NCBI RefSeq assembly: GCF_000499845.2
Contig: NC_023749.2
Coordinates: 2,823,030 to 2,887,029 of the forward strand
Reading direction: 5' to 3'
Source: Phaseolus vulgaris
Taxonomy: Eukaryota > Streptophyta > Magnoliopsida > Fabales > Fabaceae
DNA: 64,000 bases
Of the stretch, positions 1 to 12,639 are shown in pieces. The position numbers and the translations under genes are program-made. Position 1 is the first letter of the stretch. Every line of letters starts with the position of its first letter. Below the pieces are notes generated by a model. It worked only from the letters and a program-made list of their open reading frames with translations, was not told where the DNA came from and made no database searches.

Positions 1-930
1 TTAATTTATATTTTCGTTTCATGGTTATTACTTTCTTAAAATATCATTAATGTTATTATTAAGTGTATGAATTTGTCACGTATTTATGTATATAAGTGTA
101 TGAATTTGTCACATATTTATGTATATGAGTTGGACCACTCTAAAGTATTTATGTATGTGGATTAGACCACTCTGAAGTGTTTTCTACTTATTTATTACTG
201 ATAAAAAAATGTAGGAATTAAAAGGGGTCTTTCCCAAATTTAAAAATTAAACTTCATCTATTTTTTTTAATTAAGGAATTGAGAATTATGAATTCAAATA
301 CATTTTTCTACATTTATGTACCTTGTATAACAAAGTTATTCCTAGTTAGGGATTTTGTTGACTATGTAACCTTTAAGAGGAGATTTTGATGTTTTTTAAT
401 AAGGAATTTGAAAATGTATCATTATACATCACTAAGATAATTTGTAATATACCAAAAAATTAATATAAAGAAGGAATAAATTAAATGCATAATAGTTTAG
501 ATATGAAATCAAACTCTTGGAAAAATCGAAAGTTAGATCAAAATATATTATCTTACCAACATTTATAAGATATTTGAATTTTGAATTTTATTGAAAGTTA
601 AGGTTTTTGTTTTAATTATTATAACAATTCTTTGCAACCATTATTTCAAGATAAAAAAAAATACCAAATCTAAGTTAGCAATTACAGTAGCCTACTTTAA
701 CAGGAAGGACCAAAACATTGAAGCAATTCCAATCTGGAACACAAAAAGCAACATAAAATATTAAATTAAAAAAATGACAAACAATTATTTGATTCTCGTT
801 CCTCATTGCACATCAGCTTTCAGCCTCTGCCCTCCACTTGCTTGAACTTTAGATAATGATAAGGTTGACATTTATATGTTTAGACTTCTGATTCAATTCA
901 TATTTTCGTTCTCCCAAACTGACACTTCTA
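1..930. other. AT-rich flank without a gene
   Basis: No coding signal is visible. The first 60 bases match a stretch near 22845-22905 almost base for base, and a weaker match begins near 45960, so the window opens inside a dispersed repeat. A phrase built on gtgtatgaatttgtcac occurs twice in tandem around 63-120. The last part is presumably 3' untranslated or downstream sequence of the minus-strand GTPase gene that ends at 931. Confidence 0.5.
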
Positions 931-3900
931 TTAGATGACTCCATCAGAAGTCAAAAGAGGTGATTCAACAAACTGGTTTGACACTTTTGAGTCGTCAATT
1001 CCCTTTGGCCTTTTGTCAATTCCCTTTGGCTTTTTGTCATTTCGTTCCTTTGACTTGTTTAAAGATTGGTCGGACTGGGAGACAATCTTTGATACTGTAA
1101 ATCCTGCATCCTCAAAAGTATGTGATCTATTGGGTATTAAAGAATTGCGTAGAACAACATCAACTCCTTCATAAGTCCAAACACCTAACACTGCATCTCC
1201 TTTAAGTCCAATGGCAAACCACCCGAGGCCAGCAGCAGCAACGTCTACTGAACTCGACTCCCAACTGTTCCCACTAACATGGAATTCCGTTCTCACCCAG
1301 TTCCCCAGTTCTTGAACTCGTTTGTCTCCAATTGGTGGCTGCAAAAAGAACAATTCAAACTGGTGTTATACAAGAATCAACAGACTTTTGCTTTCAACCT
1401 TTTACATAGAGGTCTATGTACATTTTGCCTGGATATAAAGCTTCACCTTAAGCATATAATAGCTACTCCATTTAGATCTTACTGAAGTTTATTGGTAATT
1501 GTCTGAAAATTATTCCACTAAATTTGATAAGAGCATTGTCAAACCATCTGATGAGTGAAAAGAAAAGAAAAAGAAATGCTACTAAATATTTTGACCAGGA
1601 TAATTAAACGCTTATTTCAAGGTCATTTTATCAGCCGTTGACAGACCTATTTTAGTTAGGAGAACAACTCTGATAAAACTAAAAAATATATAATAACAGT
1701 AGGTAACAGACAAAAACTTGGGTGAATACTGTCCCAAAACTGACATGGTGGACACATCTTACCAAATATTGTCACTTCATTGTAAATATTAAATAACTAA
1801 ACAATTTAAAAAGAAACATGATACTTCTTCTTTCACATTCTCTCAGGTTCAAACATGTCTCTGCCTCTCTCACTTGACTCACAGCTAACCATCCATATCC
1901 TTCATCTTTTGTTGCCATGCGGCTCTTCCGCACACTTAATGGTTACCATCTCTGAAGTTACTATTCATACTTGTGATATATTGAAAAATCTTGAGATTGT
2001 TTTATAAATTTTGGAATTCAAATTGATTTTTTGATGTAATAAACAATTTAGAAAACTAACATTGGAAAACTTCAATTGATGACCATGCAGTATATATCTT
2101 TGGTCAAGTTATGGATCAGTTCTCAAGCTATCTTTGATCAATGGAAGCAAATTATGCTGAAACAGCAAGTTCTGAAGTTTCTGTGTCTGTTAGTACTTCA
2201 TTGGTTAATATGTACTCTACAATTTGATGCTTGCAAGATTATCAAAGCTTTTACGCAAAAGCAAAGAGCCAGATGTAGTATGGGGAACTAAATTATTGCT
2301 GCTGCTTAAGGGTTTCATGATCAAAGAGAAGAAGAAGAAGTCAAACTTTTCAACGAGAGATGAAACAAGAAATCGCACAAGTGAAAGAGGGAAAAGTAGA
2401 AGTTGCAAAAACAGAAAAATCATAGACACCCTGGCAAATGGTGATTTCTGAGACATCAACAATATCATCATTCTTGAAAATTCAATCCAAATTGAGGTGC
2501 ATGCCGCAAGGAAAGTACACCTTTTGCGGATGACCCAATTTGGGTCTGATCAATTTCAAACAAGCTATACAGAGAACGTTCAACTTCAATTATTTTATTT
2601 AAATTTTTTATTCAATGCTAGTCTCAAATTGCTACTGTTTTTATTTTGATATATTAATAAATTAAAGATTATTTTTTAAGTTTACTGACAAATTCTGGCT
2701 GGTAGTGTTCACCACATCAGTTTTGAAGCAGGGTCCACGTCCACGTCCACCCAAGTCTTTCCACGTCCACCCAAGTCTTTCTCTTTGTAACAATTCAAAT
2801 ACAAATCGACTAGTTGCGGGACACCAACCCAGATAATACTTTGGGAAGATACTTTACAATCAATCAGCTATAAGTTTTATGGACAAGGAGTTGCAGAATA
2901 AGTATTCAATTAAAATGAGTAAAGATAATAATACCTGTAACTGGTGGCCAAAATGATCTTGGAACAATTTACATGCATTTTCTATTTTACCCATATGCAG
3001 TGGAAGATAAGGAGAAGCCCACACTGTGACATAAACAGAATCCAGGGAAGTTTCTTCTACATCCAATCTCATTAGACCGGCTATGTGAATTGAATGGCCA
3101 GCCTACCACAACAATTAATTGGAAAAAAAAAATGAATTGTATCAGGTTTTAATAGACAAAAGATAAAAAAAAAAAAAAAAAAACACTTACACATCATAAT
3201 GCAAATTAGCATACTTATATTAAGAACAGCAAAATACATCCCCATAAATTAACTTCAGCACTGACCTTAATTCTGTATGTCCTTGGTTTCAATTCCTTTC
3301 CTATATGAACAAGCTTTTGCTCATCCCTCATCAACCTCGTTGTAATCTGGTAAGGATGAAGAAGGCCGGGTGTATCAAACAGTTTTGCTTGACTTGGAAG
3401 GACACCCTCCACTCTAACAATGCCTAGTGTAGTTCCTGGCACAGGTGCTTCAGTCAGATGTGTAATCTTTCCTCCAGCATACTTCCCTATAGAGTTTATC
3501 AAAGTACTCTTCCCTGCATTCTGTGCCCCAACAGCCCACACGTTACCTCTAGGTCCAGCTAGATCAACTACATTATCCACAAGATTCTTCAGTCCCCAAT
3601 CCCTCAGGGCACTCACCATGTGCAAACTAGTAATCTTATTAATACCACCATCTCTTGCTCTCTGCCTAATCCAATGCTCCAACCTTGTTGGTGACAATGA
3701 GCTAGGCAACAAGTCTATCTTTGTCACCACAAGCACCACTCTAGGAACATTCCCTGACTTACCCTGCTTCCATGCAGCAGAATGGTCCTCAATTGTCTTA
3801 GAAACCAACTTTGCAACCTTCCTAGGAAACGACCCCTCAAAATCCACAACATCCACAACCATCAGCACAACAGACCGGGTCCCACTTATTGATGCCAACT

Positions 3901-4507
3901 TCCTACCCACAGTGTGATCAAAGTCAAAATCAGGTAGCAAGTTTTCCACGGTAGGATCCTTCACCTTTCCATAGTGCCTTAACGAATGACAGCGTGCACA
4001 GACCACAGGCTTCTCTGGTTTCTTAATCAAGCCTACATCATCATCCTTAAGCTTTTCTGGTTCAATAACAAACCCCCTTTTAACAGAGTTAGAAAATTCA
4101 GGCTCTTGTGCAACGGGTTCAAGATTGTTATACAGTCTATAATTGAAGTCCTTCTCGGAGGGTTTGATAAAATAACCAGGGTGTTTCGGGTTAGAATCTT
4201 GCATATAAACCCCACAGCCAGGGCAAACACGAAGAGATTGGGAATTGGCTTCATCATAATTACCTTCTCGACAGAGGGGCAAATTCTGTTTTGTAGCTGA
4301 ATCTGTTGGCTGTGAAGAGCAAAACCTAAACAAGTTAACCCATGGCCGAGGTGAAAATTTTGTGGAGTTCTGAAGATGGGGCTTTGAGTACGGTATTACG
4401 GTCGAAAAGGTATTTGAGTGGGAATGGTTTCTGCATTCACAAAGGAACGATAGATAAAAGATTGGTTTAAGCTTTGAAGGGGAGAGCTTTCGCGCCAATG
4501 CAATCAT
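931..4507 (-). CDS. BPG2-type circularly permuted GTPase, organelle-targeted
   Basis: Three exons on the minus strand: 4507-3266, 3102-2935 and 1338-931 (stop TAA at 931-933), giving 605 aa. All junctions are GT-AG and all introns are phase 0. The protein has a basic N-terminus suited to an organelle, paired CxxC motifs (C95/C98 and C170/C173) forming a YqeH-like zinc finger, then the GTPase motifs in permuted order: G4 TKID (262-265), G5 SAL (299-301), P-loop GAQNAGKST (327-335), PGTT (about 357-360) and DTPG (378-381). Exon 3 carries the conserved C-terminal block (WVRTEFHVSGNSW). This is the plant BRASSINAZOLE-INSENSITIVE PALE GREEN 2 / YqeH group, known to act in chloroplast rRNA processing and ribosome maturation. 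Which paralog it is, and whether it goes to plastid or mitochondrion, cannot be settled here. Length fits the family (about 600-660 aa). Intron 2 is about 1.6 kb and holds no gene. Confidence 0.92.
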
Positions 4508-4572
4508 TTCTAAATGTTGTTTACTCCAAATAATACTTCTGTAACATTAGAACAAACAAACATATTAGCCCT

Positions 4573-4578
<6 letters not shown>

Positions 4579-4614
<36 letters not shown>
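4579..4614. repeat. (TAA)n microsatellite
   Basis: About twelve to thirteen uninterrupted TAA units lie between the GTPase start codon and a partial copy of the same gene's 5' end. The tract is probably length-variable and sits in the presumed promoter or 5' leader. Confidence 0.9.
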
Positions 4615-4617
<3 letters not shown>

Positions 4618-4800
4618 TGTTGTTTACTCCAAATAACCATGCCTGAGAGTTCTGAAGATGGGGCTCTGAGTAGGGTATTTGGTTTCTGCATTCACAAAGG
4701 AACTCCACTCTTTATAATACTTCAGTGTTCAGCTGTAACATTATAGAACAAATCAAACATATTAGAATCCAACACCCTCTCCGGTTGAACTTGAAACCAC
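4615..4800 (-). pseudogene. Partial tandem copy of the GTPase gene 5' end
   Basis: The stretch repeats, in order, phrases found at 4365-4560: tgttgtttactccaaata, gttctgaagatggggct, tttctgcattcacaaagga, and the aacattagaacaaa type upstream sequence. It holds parts of codons 20-48 of exon 1 plus leader, with internal deletions. There is no open frame of useful length. The (TAA)n tract separates it from the intact gene, so the promoter region of the GTPase contains a broken copy of its own start. Confidence 0.75.
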
Positions 4801-4919
4801 TAGTAGCAATGATTTCGGAAAAGAAAAACAGTGTAAGAATGAGGAGAAATGCATGTAATTTAATCAAACAGATAGCGTGCAACAGAAAAACAAATGCATT
4901 CGTAAACAAGTCTGGTTAA

Positions 4920-5690
4920 AGCATTCGCACATTGATTCCTAACAGTGAAGTTGCCACGAAAGCCTGCGAGAAAATCCCTCAGTGACATTCTCATCTCGTG
5001 TAACATGAGAACCAAAGCAATGTAAAAAGTTAAGAGAGGGAGAAATGAAGTTGGTTGAGTATTCAGAGTATATTTGTTAGAAGAAGAGAGATAGAAAATA
5101 TGAAAATAAGTAGATGGAATAGAAATAATAAAGATAAATATAGTGAAATTAAAAATTAAAAATATTAGAGAAAATATTAGAGAAATTAAAAATTTAGTAG
5201 AAATAAATGAAAATTAATGTTATTGTTAAAAATAATTTTTTATCGTGTTTCAGATAAAAATAAGAGAAAAATAAACTATAACATAAAAGTAAATGAAAAA
5301 TTGTTTATTTATGATTTTAATTTCTCAAATTTCAGATAATTTCATGTTTTTCATCTCTTTTATTTAAAATTGATTTTTTAGTTATAATAATTTTTTAAAA
5401 AAAATAAAAATTTCATTTATATTCTAATAATTATAACATACAGTTTCCTTCTATTTTGCGTTGTCTTAAATTTTCAACAAAGTATTTTTTTTCTCTTTTT
5501 TTTCAAAAATAATAATATTAATAACATGTACAAGTAGCTTTGAATAGAGTAGTCAAAAGTTTTATTTTTCAAATTATAAGGATTAAAAATATTAGTTTTA
5601 AATTAAAAAACTATAATTTAAAGAATTAAAAAATATTTAAACATAATTAAAAATATTCAATGTTGGTTTGGTCTTCAGTTTATAATTTTA
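4920..5690. other. AT-rich intergenic sequence, no gene seen
   Basis: Low-complexity A/T-rich sequence with no convincing frame. Bases about 5437-5490 resemble 20418-20475 (a cttccttctatt phrase followed by ttcaacaa and gtattttttt), tying this flank to the patchwork region further right. Confidence 0.4.
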
Positions 5691-7345
5691 TTTTAAAAAT
5701 AATATATATATAATTTAATTTTAATATATATAATTTATCCTTCAATAAATAAAAATAATATTCTATTTATTTAATAAAATAAATAATTGAATATTTTTTC
5801 TTTATTTCAAAATAAACAAATACTTCTCTTTAAAAATAATGATTTATTTTTATATTATATATATATATATTAATTACTTATAAAAATTATAAAATTATAT
5901 ATTTTAATATAATAATACACATGTACATATGTTTTTGCAAGTATATATAATATATATTAATTACTTATAAAAATTATAAAATTATATATTTTAATATAAT
6001 AATACACATGTACATATGTTTTTGCAAGTATATATAATATATATTGTTCCTCTTACAAAATAAGAGGAAATATTAAAAATATTAATATTATTTTCAGTAG
6101 TTTATTTTTAAATAGTTTTAAATATTATGTAATGAAACATGTTAGCATATGAATTAAGAAAATATCTAAAAATTTATAAAAATATTTTTAATACTTAAAT
6201 TATTAAAATGTTAAATTACTAAAAAAATACTTATTAACAACTTTATATCTTCTCTCTTCTCTCAACTTTATACCTTCTCTCTTCTCTATATCTTCTTTCA
6301 TCTCTATATCCTCTTTCATCTCTTCCATTCTTCCTTCACCTGCATATCTTCTTCCATCTCCATAAACTTTTGATATTTGAAAAATATCCTTATATAATTT
6401 GAAAGTCATTTTACAAATTCGTAATTAGCTTTCAGATTATATAATATGAATTTTTTTTTTGTATGATTATTTTTCGGATTACATAATCTAAGAGTCTAAA
6501 TTAGTTTTTGAAGTATTTTTTCAAATGCGTCTCCGGATTATATAATTCGGAAGATACTCTCAAATTCAGACTTTCAAATTATATAATCCGAAATACCATT
6601 TTTTTAAAAATATATTCTTGATTACATAATCCATAAGTTATTTTCAAATCTAATAATTACTTCCGGATTATGTAATTCATAAATGGGGATGGCACAAGAA
6701 GAATAAAAAATATTTTCAAATTTTGTATGAAAGTGACAGAAGAACCTATGGAGGTGCAATAAGAAGTAGTCTTCATCTCTTTAGGTTCTCTATTGGGCTA
6801 ATTCTTCTTATACCCAATCATTTTTAACATTCACCCTACATATTCTTTTAATTTTTGGAAATGCCCTTTATTTTGTAAATAAAATTATGGAATTGAAAAT
6901 AATAATTTTTAAAAAATAGATTCGGAAGAGGTTATTACGTTTCAGAAATAAAAATTTGAAAATCAAAATCAAAATTCCATTTCAGATAAGAAAATCCAAA
7001 ATTGAAAATAATAAATTCTAAAAAAATAGATTCAAGAAGAGAGATTATTGTGTTTCAAAAATCAAAATTAAAAAATCAAAATCAAAAGTCGATTTCAGAT
7101 AAGAAAATCCGGAATACCAAAAATTCTTTATGGAAGAAAATTCCAGAAACATATTTTGAGAAAGGGATTCCAAAATTTATTTTTATATGTATCCATTTTT
7201 TAAGGCATTTTCGTCTTTTCCACTTAAATTGATGCAGTTAAATATACAAAATGTCAATATTTACATGTTTAATCATTAAATATTTAAAATTATTACTATT
7301 TTTATTTACTTTTATGTAGTAAAATTTAAAATATCCTATCCAAAC
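5690..7345. repeat. Long AT-rich dispersed repeat, fuller copy
   Basis: The same order of phrases occurs again at about 26080-26945: the aataaataaaaataatatt stretch, the acatgtacatatgtttttg stretch, the tgttcctctt-caaaataagagg stretch, a pyrimidine-rich cttctctcttctct block, and a closing stretch acatgtttaatcattaaata. The copy here is longer; between about 6400 and 7230 it holds several short near-palindromes built on cggattatataatccg, absent from the second copy. No coding capacity was recognised. The element type is unknown. Confidence 0.7.
5871..6044. repeat. 87-bp tandem duplication
   Basis: Two head-to-tail units of 87 bp (5871-5957 and 5958-6044) beginning taattacttata are essentially identical, which implies a recent duplication. 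The related copy near 26350-26440 has only one unit, so the duplication happened after the two longer repeats separated. Confidence 0.85.
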
Positions 7346-9420
7346 TAAAAGTTTAAAATTTAATAAAATTATATCGACTTATCCAAAGAAAAAAATGAAA
7401 ATGTAAACTTCAAAAAATCTCTTAAATCTCCTGAGCTTCAAATTAAGAAACGTTCTCTTGTTTGGGAGAGATGTTTTTGTTTTAAAATTTTATTCCTCCA
7501 ACATAGTTTATCTCACAGAATTTAAATTTTAACAACTTCAATAGACACAAACCACTCTCATTCATGCCAATGTATTTCACTTTGTATAAAGACTAAACAT
7601 GTAGTAATCTCCCATCACAATCATATACACACGTATATACATACGAGTCAACTCGTTGACTCATCCGAGTTTACCTTAACTCGGTTTTTGAGTAAATTCA
7701 GGAGATTCGGAGTGAATTCGGTGAACTCGTTCAAATTCGCGAGTCTGCTTCGAGTTGGCGAGTTGAGTTGGGTTTTCGTTTTAATCCAAAACGGTGTCGT
7801 TCTGAATGGAGAAAATTAAATGGAATAAACTCACTTTAGGGTTTCACGTTGCGTTTTGGTTTCAGTCACATTCATTGCAGTTCGTGTGGTGGTCGCAGGT
7901 TGCGGTTCGTACGGTGGTCGCGGGTTGCAGGTCGACGGTGGTCCCCGTGCCGTTGGGTGGTGTGGAATTAGGGTTGCATTGATTTAGGTTATTAGGGTTC
8001 TGTTTTTTTATTGGGCTGCAGAATACAAGATGGGCTTCAAATTGTATTTTTTTTATTGGGCGTTTCTTCCTGCACCCTACAATCATGTATAATGACTAAA
8101 TTATCCCTAGAGTTTTGAAAACCTTGAATGCACCATACCACTACTGTCACAGCGTATTAAACACGTTATGATTGAGTATTGATTTGGACACTCACACATC
8201 TTGTGCCTCCTATGGTATTGTTTCATCTCACGGAAATTCATGTTCCACTTCTTAGCTTCACAACACAGCATGTCAAACAAATTAACATCTTACTTTAAAA
8301 TTTCAATAAATTATTGAAAAATTATAATTAAACATCAAAATTTAAAAATTATTATGGATTTACTAATCCATAAGTTAAAAAAATCACAATTTCTCCCAGC
8401 ATCATATTATTTAAGACATGTACCTAACACAAAATTTAAAATCTTGATTTTATTTTTGCTTATGAATGCAGAAATCCAGAAATGATTGATATATACTCTG
8501 AATTTTAATATCTTGAAAGTCATTCCCGTGCTTCATTTAAACTTCTGGATGATTATATTCGAAAATGAGTTATGAATTTTCATATCAGGAATGGTGTACG
8601 GTAAATGATGTTGAAGATCGAGATAAAAACTCATTTATGATTATATCCAAAAGCCATTTATATTGTTCAGGTAAGCTTCTGGATGATGAAATTCGGAAGT
8701 GACATATTAGTTTTGAATTTGTATATCCGAAGAACTTTGTGATTTGACTTACGAATATGTAAAAAAATACATTTCAGATCCTTCAATCCATGAGTCAAAA
8801 AGATGTATTCCAGATTCATAGATAAGAATTATCTCCATAGATATCACAAAACGAAATTTCTGGAAACCTTTAAATCCATAATAGTGTTTTTTCAAATAAA
8901 AATTGCAAAGCTAATTTTGGTATTTTTAAAAATGTAGGGGTGAAGGAAAAAAAAAATATAAGAATGCAGCAAATAGATAATTATGTGGATACTTACATGT
9001 AGTTGGTTTAACATTAGTGACTCATCAATAATCAGATACAATTCCAACAATTTTATATCTCATCATCACTCAATACATTTAATTTCAATACATTTGCATT
9101 TCATTTATTTGGTAATCATCATTATTAAATAAATTTTAAAATATTATACATTAATTATTATTATGGTAATTTGTATATTGAATATTTTGATTTTTAATAT
9201 TTTATTGATCATGTTTTATAATTTAATTAAACCTGATTTCATAATACAATTAAACCTGTTTTGATATAATTATTAATTTCATGATTTAATTAAAGTTCAT
9301 AAATACTAATAACTCAACAATATATAAAAAAATTATAAATTTATAATAAAAGAAAACTTCATTCATTCTTAAATCAAAATTGAAATGTTATTTTAAAGTA
9401 TACCAAACTTATATATTAAA
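7346..9420. other. Intergenic sequence with a less AT-rich island, no gene seen
   Basis: Bases about 7640-8050 are richer in G and C and contain repeated short phrases around gagttggcgagttgagttg and ggtggtcgcgggttgc. They do not encode a recognisable protein; the short frame on the minus strand (7862-8086) is low-complexity. From about 8510 to 8880 come dispersed phrases of the aattcggaag / tccagaa type, like those at 6480-6680, 25915-26050 and 41720-41830. I see no gene. Confidence 0.4.
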
Positions 9421-10080
9421 TTGTTACAAATATATGCGAATACACAACAAGAAATTGCAGGGGAGGGTGTAAGTCCACCCAGGGTGAAAAACATGGTCTC
9501 TGCGCTTAGCGAGAAGCCTTCCAATTAGCGAGAGCTAGCTCAGCAAAAACCATTAAATATGTTCATTATCTTTGTCCCAATGGAAAGTGAAACCATCTTT
9601 CACTATTTTGGTGCATTTCAGTCCTCAAGAACAAAGTTGCATATGTGATGTTTCCTAAGGTGTGTGAAAGTATCTAACAAATAAGGTGAGATTCTGTGAT
9701 TAACACACCTCTTGCAAGAAATCAAAAGATTGGAGAAGGGACATTAAGATGGTTGCTTCAGTGAGGTGCACAATCCGCTGCAAGCAATTCACAATCTGAA
9801 AAGTTATGAAACTATCAAGATCCATTCATATTTCATCCATGAATAGTATTAAGAAGTAAATATCGAGTATTAACTCAATTTCACAAAACTGACTGACTTA
9901 TAAGGTGAGATTTGTACTTACTTATATGATGTGAGATCTCCAACACACTTTCGTGGTTCAATAACATATTGATAGTAAGTGATATGATAAGTCCAGTAAC
10001 TGATAGTAAGTGATCTGATAAGTCCAATAAATCATTAGATAGACTCAAAATGATTTTGAATTTGAAATTCACTTCTTAAT
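9421..10080. repeat. Fragment of legume-type dispersed repeat
   Basis: Contains the phrases taaggtgagatttgtacttacttatat and gatgtgagatctccaacacac, which read as the reverse complement of the family seen at about 63575-63710 (gatctcacatcgactagat... gaggttgagttaggcttaaagtcca). A gcttagcgagaagcc / ttagcgagagc doublet lies at about 9508-9530. The phrase agtaagtgat-tgataagtcca is repeated in tandem at about 9976-10025. No coding region is seen. The family may be an old LTR-type element. Confidence 0.45.
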
Positions 10081-10429
10081 AAATAATGTTTTTTGACCCA
10101 AAAATCATGTCTCCCGGGAAATAAAATCATAGCCATTTTATTGTAAGAAAAAATCATTACAGTTTAGATAATTAAGCAATTAGATTTCTTCTTTCTTTAG
10201 AGTGGCATCTATCTTTCTATCTAAATTCGAGATATATCATTCTACACATATACATGAGTTGTAATTAAATAATATATTTTTAAAAGTAAAATTTCGAAAC
10301 CAGAAACTTTTTATATATAAGTATCAAAAGGATAAACTAAAAAGTAAAGTGAATAAACAATTCTCTTGAACAATTAAACAATTGTCTTGAATAGCAAAAA
10401 TCTATGTGGTGACATTCTCTTGTAGGGAC

Positions 10430-10618
10430 CTTCCAGAGCATTATTATAAAGATAGTGTTGGAGTTGAAAACATTAGGAAGCACACGTCCAGAGGCAAAAA
10501 CTTAACTTTAGCCATATATTCTTTCCCCTCCAAATCAGGCGAAAGAATTGATGGTGCGGAAGTGATGGAAAAATTGTCATATTATGTCATTGTTTACAAC
10601 AAAGTGAAGATGCAAAAT
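10430..10618 (-). pseudogene. Alanyl-tRNA synthetase fragments (exon 3 and intron 2), interrupted by a hAT element
   Basis: Phrases gaagcacacgtccagaggcaaaaact and tccccgtc-like ctccaaatcaggcgaaag match exon 3 of the alanyl-tRNA synthetase gene (61695-61760). The following tattatgtcattgtttacaacaaag stretch matches its intron 2 near 62360-62400. The hAT element at 10619-11170 then interrupts the copy; sequence after it (11185-11235) matches intron 5 near 60740-60785. Order and spacing differ from the intact gene, so this is a rearranged patch, not a processed copy. Confidence 0.7.
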
Positions 10619-11170
10619 TAGGGGTGATAAAGTGGAGCAGGCCGGTCCGCGGTAAAAAATGCGAGACGGACTGATGTTTTCAACCCGCATTAGCCCGTCC
10701 CGCATAATCCGCGGCCCGCGCGGGCCAGCAACGGGACGGGACGGAGCAGGCTGATCCGCTAGCCTGCAAAAAAAAATTAAATAAAAAAATTTAAATAAAA
10801 AATTAATTGACTTGACAGCAATGGTTCAGGAGTGATAACTTTGAGCGAAAGAAAAATAAGTTTTCACTCAAATCACAATATAGTTATGTTGTTCTAAAAA
10901 ATGCAACAACACACAACGCACTCTCCTTTGCAGCGTCGCCGCTCGCTCCGCTGCTGCACACCGCTGCTGCACACCGCTACTGCATCCACTCCTCCTCTAC
11001 TTAAAAAAAAAATGAGCCAACCCGCAAGTCCACGGACCAACTCACATGCGGAGCGGGTCATGAAAATCAGCCCACATTTTGTATGCGGAGCGGACCAACC
11101 CGATCCACATTTTTATGAGCCTAAGCGGGATGGGCCTATACGGGACGGTCAACCCGCTTTGCCACTCCTA
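10619..11170. mobile_element. hAT-type non-autonomous element (MITE), copy 1
   Basis: The element starts taggggtgataaagtgg and ends ccgctttgccactccta, so the ends are imperfect inverted repeats. An exact 8-bp target duplication, tgcaaaat, lies on each side (10611-10618 and 11171-11178). The interior is rich in gcccg/cgggc words at both ends with an AT-rich middle. The family shares ends with the elements at 11772, 46609 and 47381. No transposase is encoded; frames inside it are by-products of the GC-rich ends. Confidence 0.88.
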
Positions 11171-11771
11171 TGCAAAATACAATATTCCCTTCCCTTCATA
11201 CCATGTAAATACATTCTGCTATAAAAGTGATTAGCGATAATATGAATTTCATTTAGTTATTAAAACATTTCAAATTTTATTTCGGCGTCAATCTCTCCAC
11301 CAAGTAACTACAAAATATTTATATTCAAGACTTTTTTCATAATATTGCTTTTATTATTGAAAAAAACATATTACTGACAAATTTTAGTAACAGTTTTAAA
11401 ATGTAAAAAAAATTCTTAAAAAATTAGTAACATATTTTTATAATGTTACTTTTCATCTACACGGGATATGCGAACAACTTTCCATTCTAATCACTCGTAA
11501 TATTTAATAATGGTGCTTGTGATTAGATACTAACAGAACAATATTAATCATTGTTTACAACAAAGTGGGCTCATCAAGTGATCTAATGTAACAATATTAT
11601 ATCATTGTTTCCAACAAAGTGGGGGCTCATTATTCAAGATGCAAAATACATTTTAGTAGTATGCGCTACAATCATTAACAACTTGTATTCAAAGAGAATT
11701 TATTTACGTACGCGTATCTCACAGTGTGTATGTCTATAGAATTATTATAACAACTCATTCTCACACTAAAT

Positions 11772-12209
11772 TAGGGGTGTCAAAGGGTGGGTTGTCCACA
11801 TCGATCCGTGATCTGTGAAAAAAAATGCGGGTAGGTTACTTATTTTAATCCGTTAGTCTGCATAGACTTATCTTATATAATTCGAGTGAAGTGTGGGTTG
11901 GACGGGTTGATCCGCATAACTTTAAAATATAATTTTTTTTGTTTCATATTTTCTTTGTGTGATTTCATATTTTACATTTCAAAAATGTTGACAACATCTT
12001 ATGAAAATAATATTATCTAATATATTTAAAAAAATAATTTAAAACTTTTATTTAAAAATAATATTTTTTTTTTCAAATTATTTCTTATGCAAACTAACTC
12101 TTATACGGACGGACTAAAAAAATTAGTCCACAAATTTTATATAGAACACTTTTTATATACCAAATGCGAGACATGCCTATGGGACAAGTAAGTTATTGCC
12201 CCCCACATA
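11772..12209. mobile_element. hAT-type MITE, copy 2 (diverged)
   Basis: Starts taggggtgtcaaagggtgg and is flanked by an exact 8-bp direct repeat cactaaat (11764-11771 and 12210-12217). The right end (ttattgccccccacata) is diverged from the family consensus, but the interior keeps the gcgggt and tccgcataac words. The exact target duplication supports the limits; the age looks greater than copies 1 and 4. Confidence 0.78.
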
Positions 12210-12284
12210 CACTAAATGCAGAAGCAAATTGAAGGACAAGAAATAAAAAATAATAGTAAAAGGGTAAAAGTAAAATGGCTGCAA

Positions 12285-12440
12285 AATTACCATAATGGCT
12301 GCAACATTGCTTTTGAATCATGAATCTTTATGTTAAGAGAAAAGGAAATAAAAAGAGAATGATGTGAGAGAGGGCATGCACTAAAGTCAGTATGCAACTA
12401 CAAATTGTCGCTGCTTATAAACAATAAAAAGAAGAAGCAA
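12285..12440 (-). pseudogene. Alanyl-tRNA synthetase exon 20 / intron 19 fragment
   Basis: Phrases caacattgcttttgaatcatgaa and gagagagggcatgcactaaagtcag match 53850-54000 of the intact gene, with shortened spacing. Similar fragments recur at 16340-16500 and 27400-27620, each followed by related non-genic sequence, so the three are copies of one composite unit. Confidence 0.65.
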
Positions 12441-12639
12441 ACTTGATAGCTTAAATTTCACTATTTCAAACTCTAAACCCTAAATTTTAAACAACAAACA
12501 TAATTATTAATTATTAATGCGTTTTGAAGGATCTGCGAAGCGCACGTATCACTGTTTCTTTGTGACTTCATCGAGATTGTCAAAACTGCTCCATTATGGT
12601 AATCAGGAAAACATTGTCTTGTTTGGTAGATGAATTCTG

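Noticed and set aside
931..1353. Separate 140-aa gene starting at Met near 1353
   Set aside because: A TTTGCAG acceptor at 1339-1345 and the conserved PPIGDKRV start show this is exon 3 of the GTPase. The Met lies in the intron.
3420..3917. 165-aa plus-strand frame opposite the GTPase
   Set aside because: It is antisense to a conserved exon and has no recognisable domain; its openness follows from codon use on the other strand.
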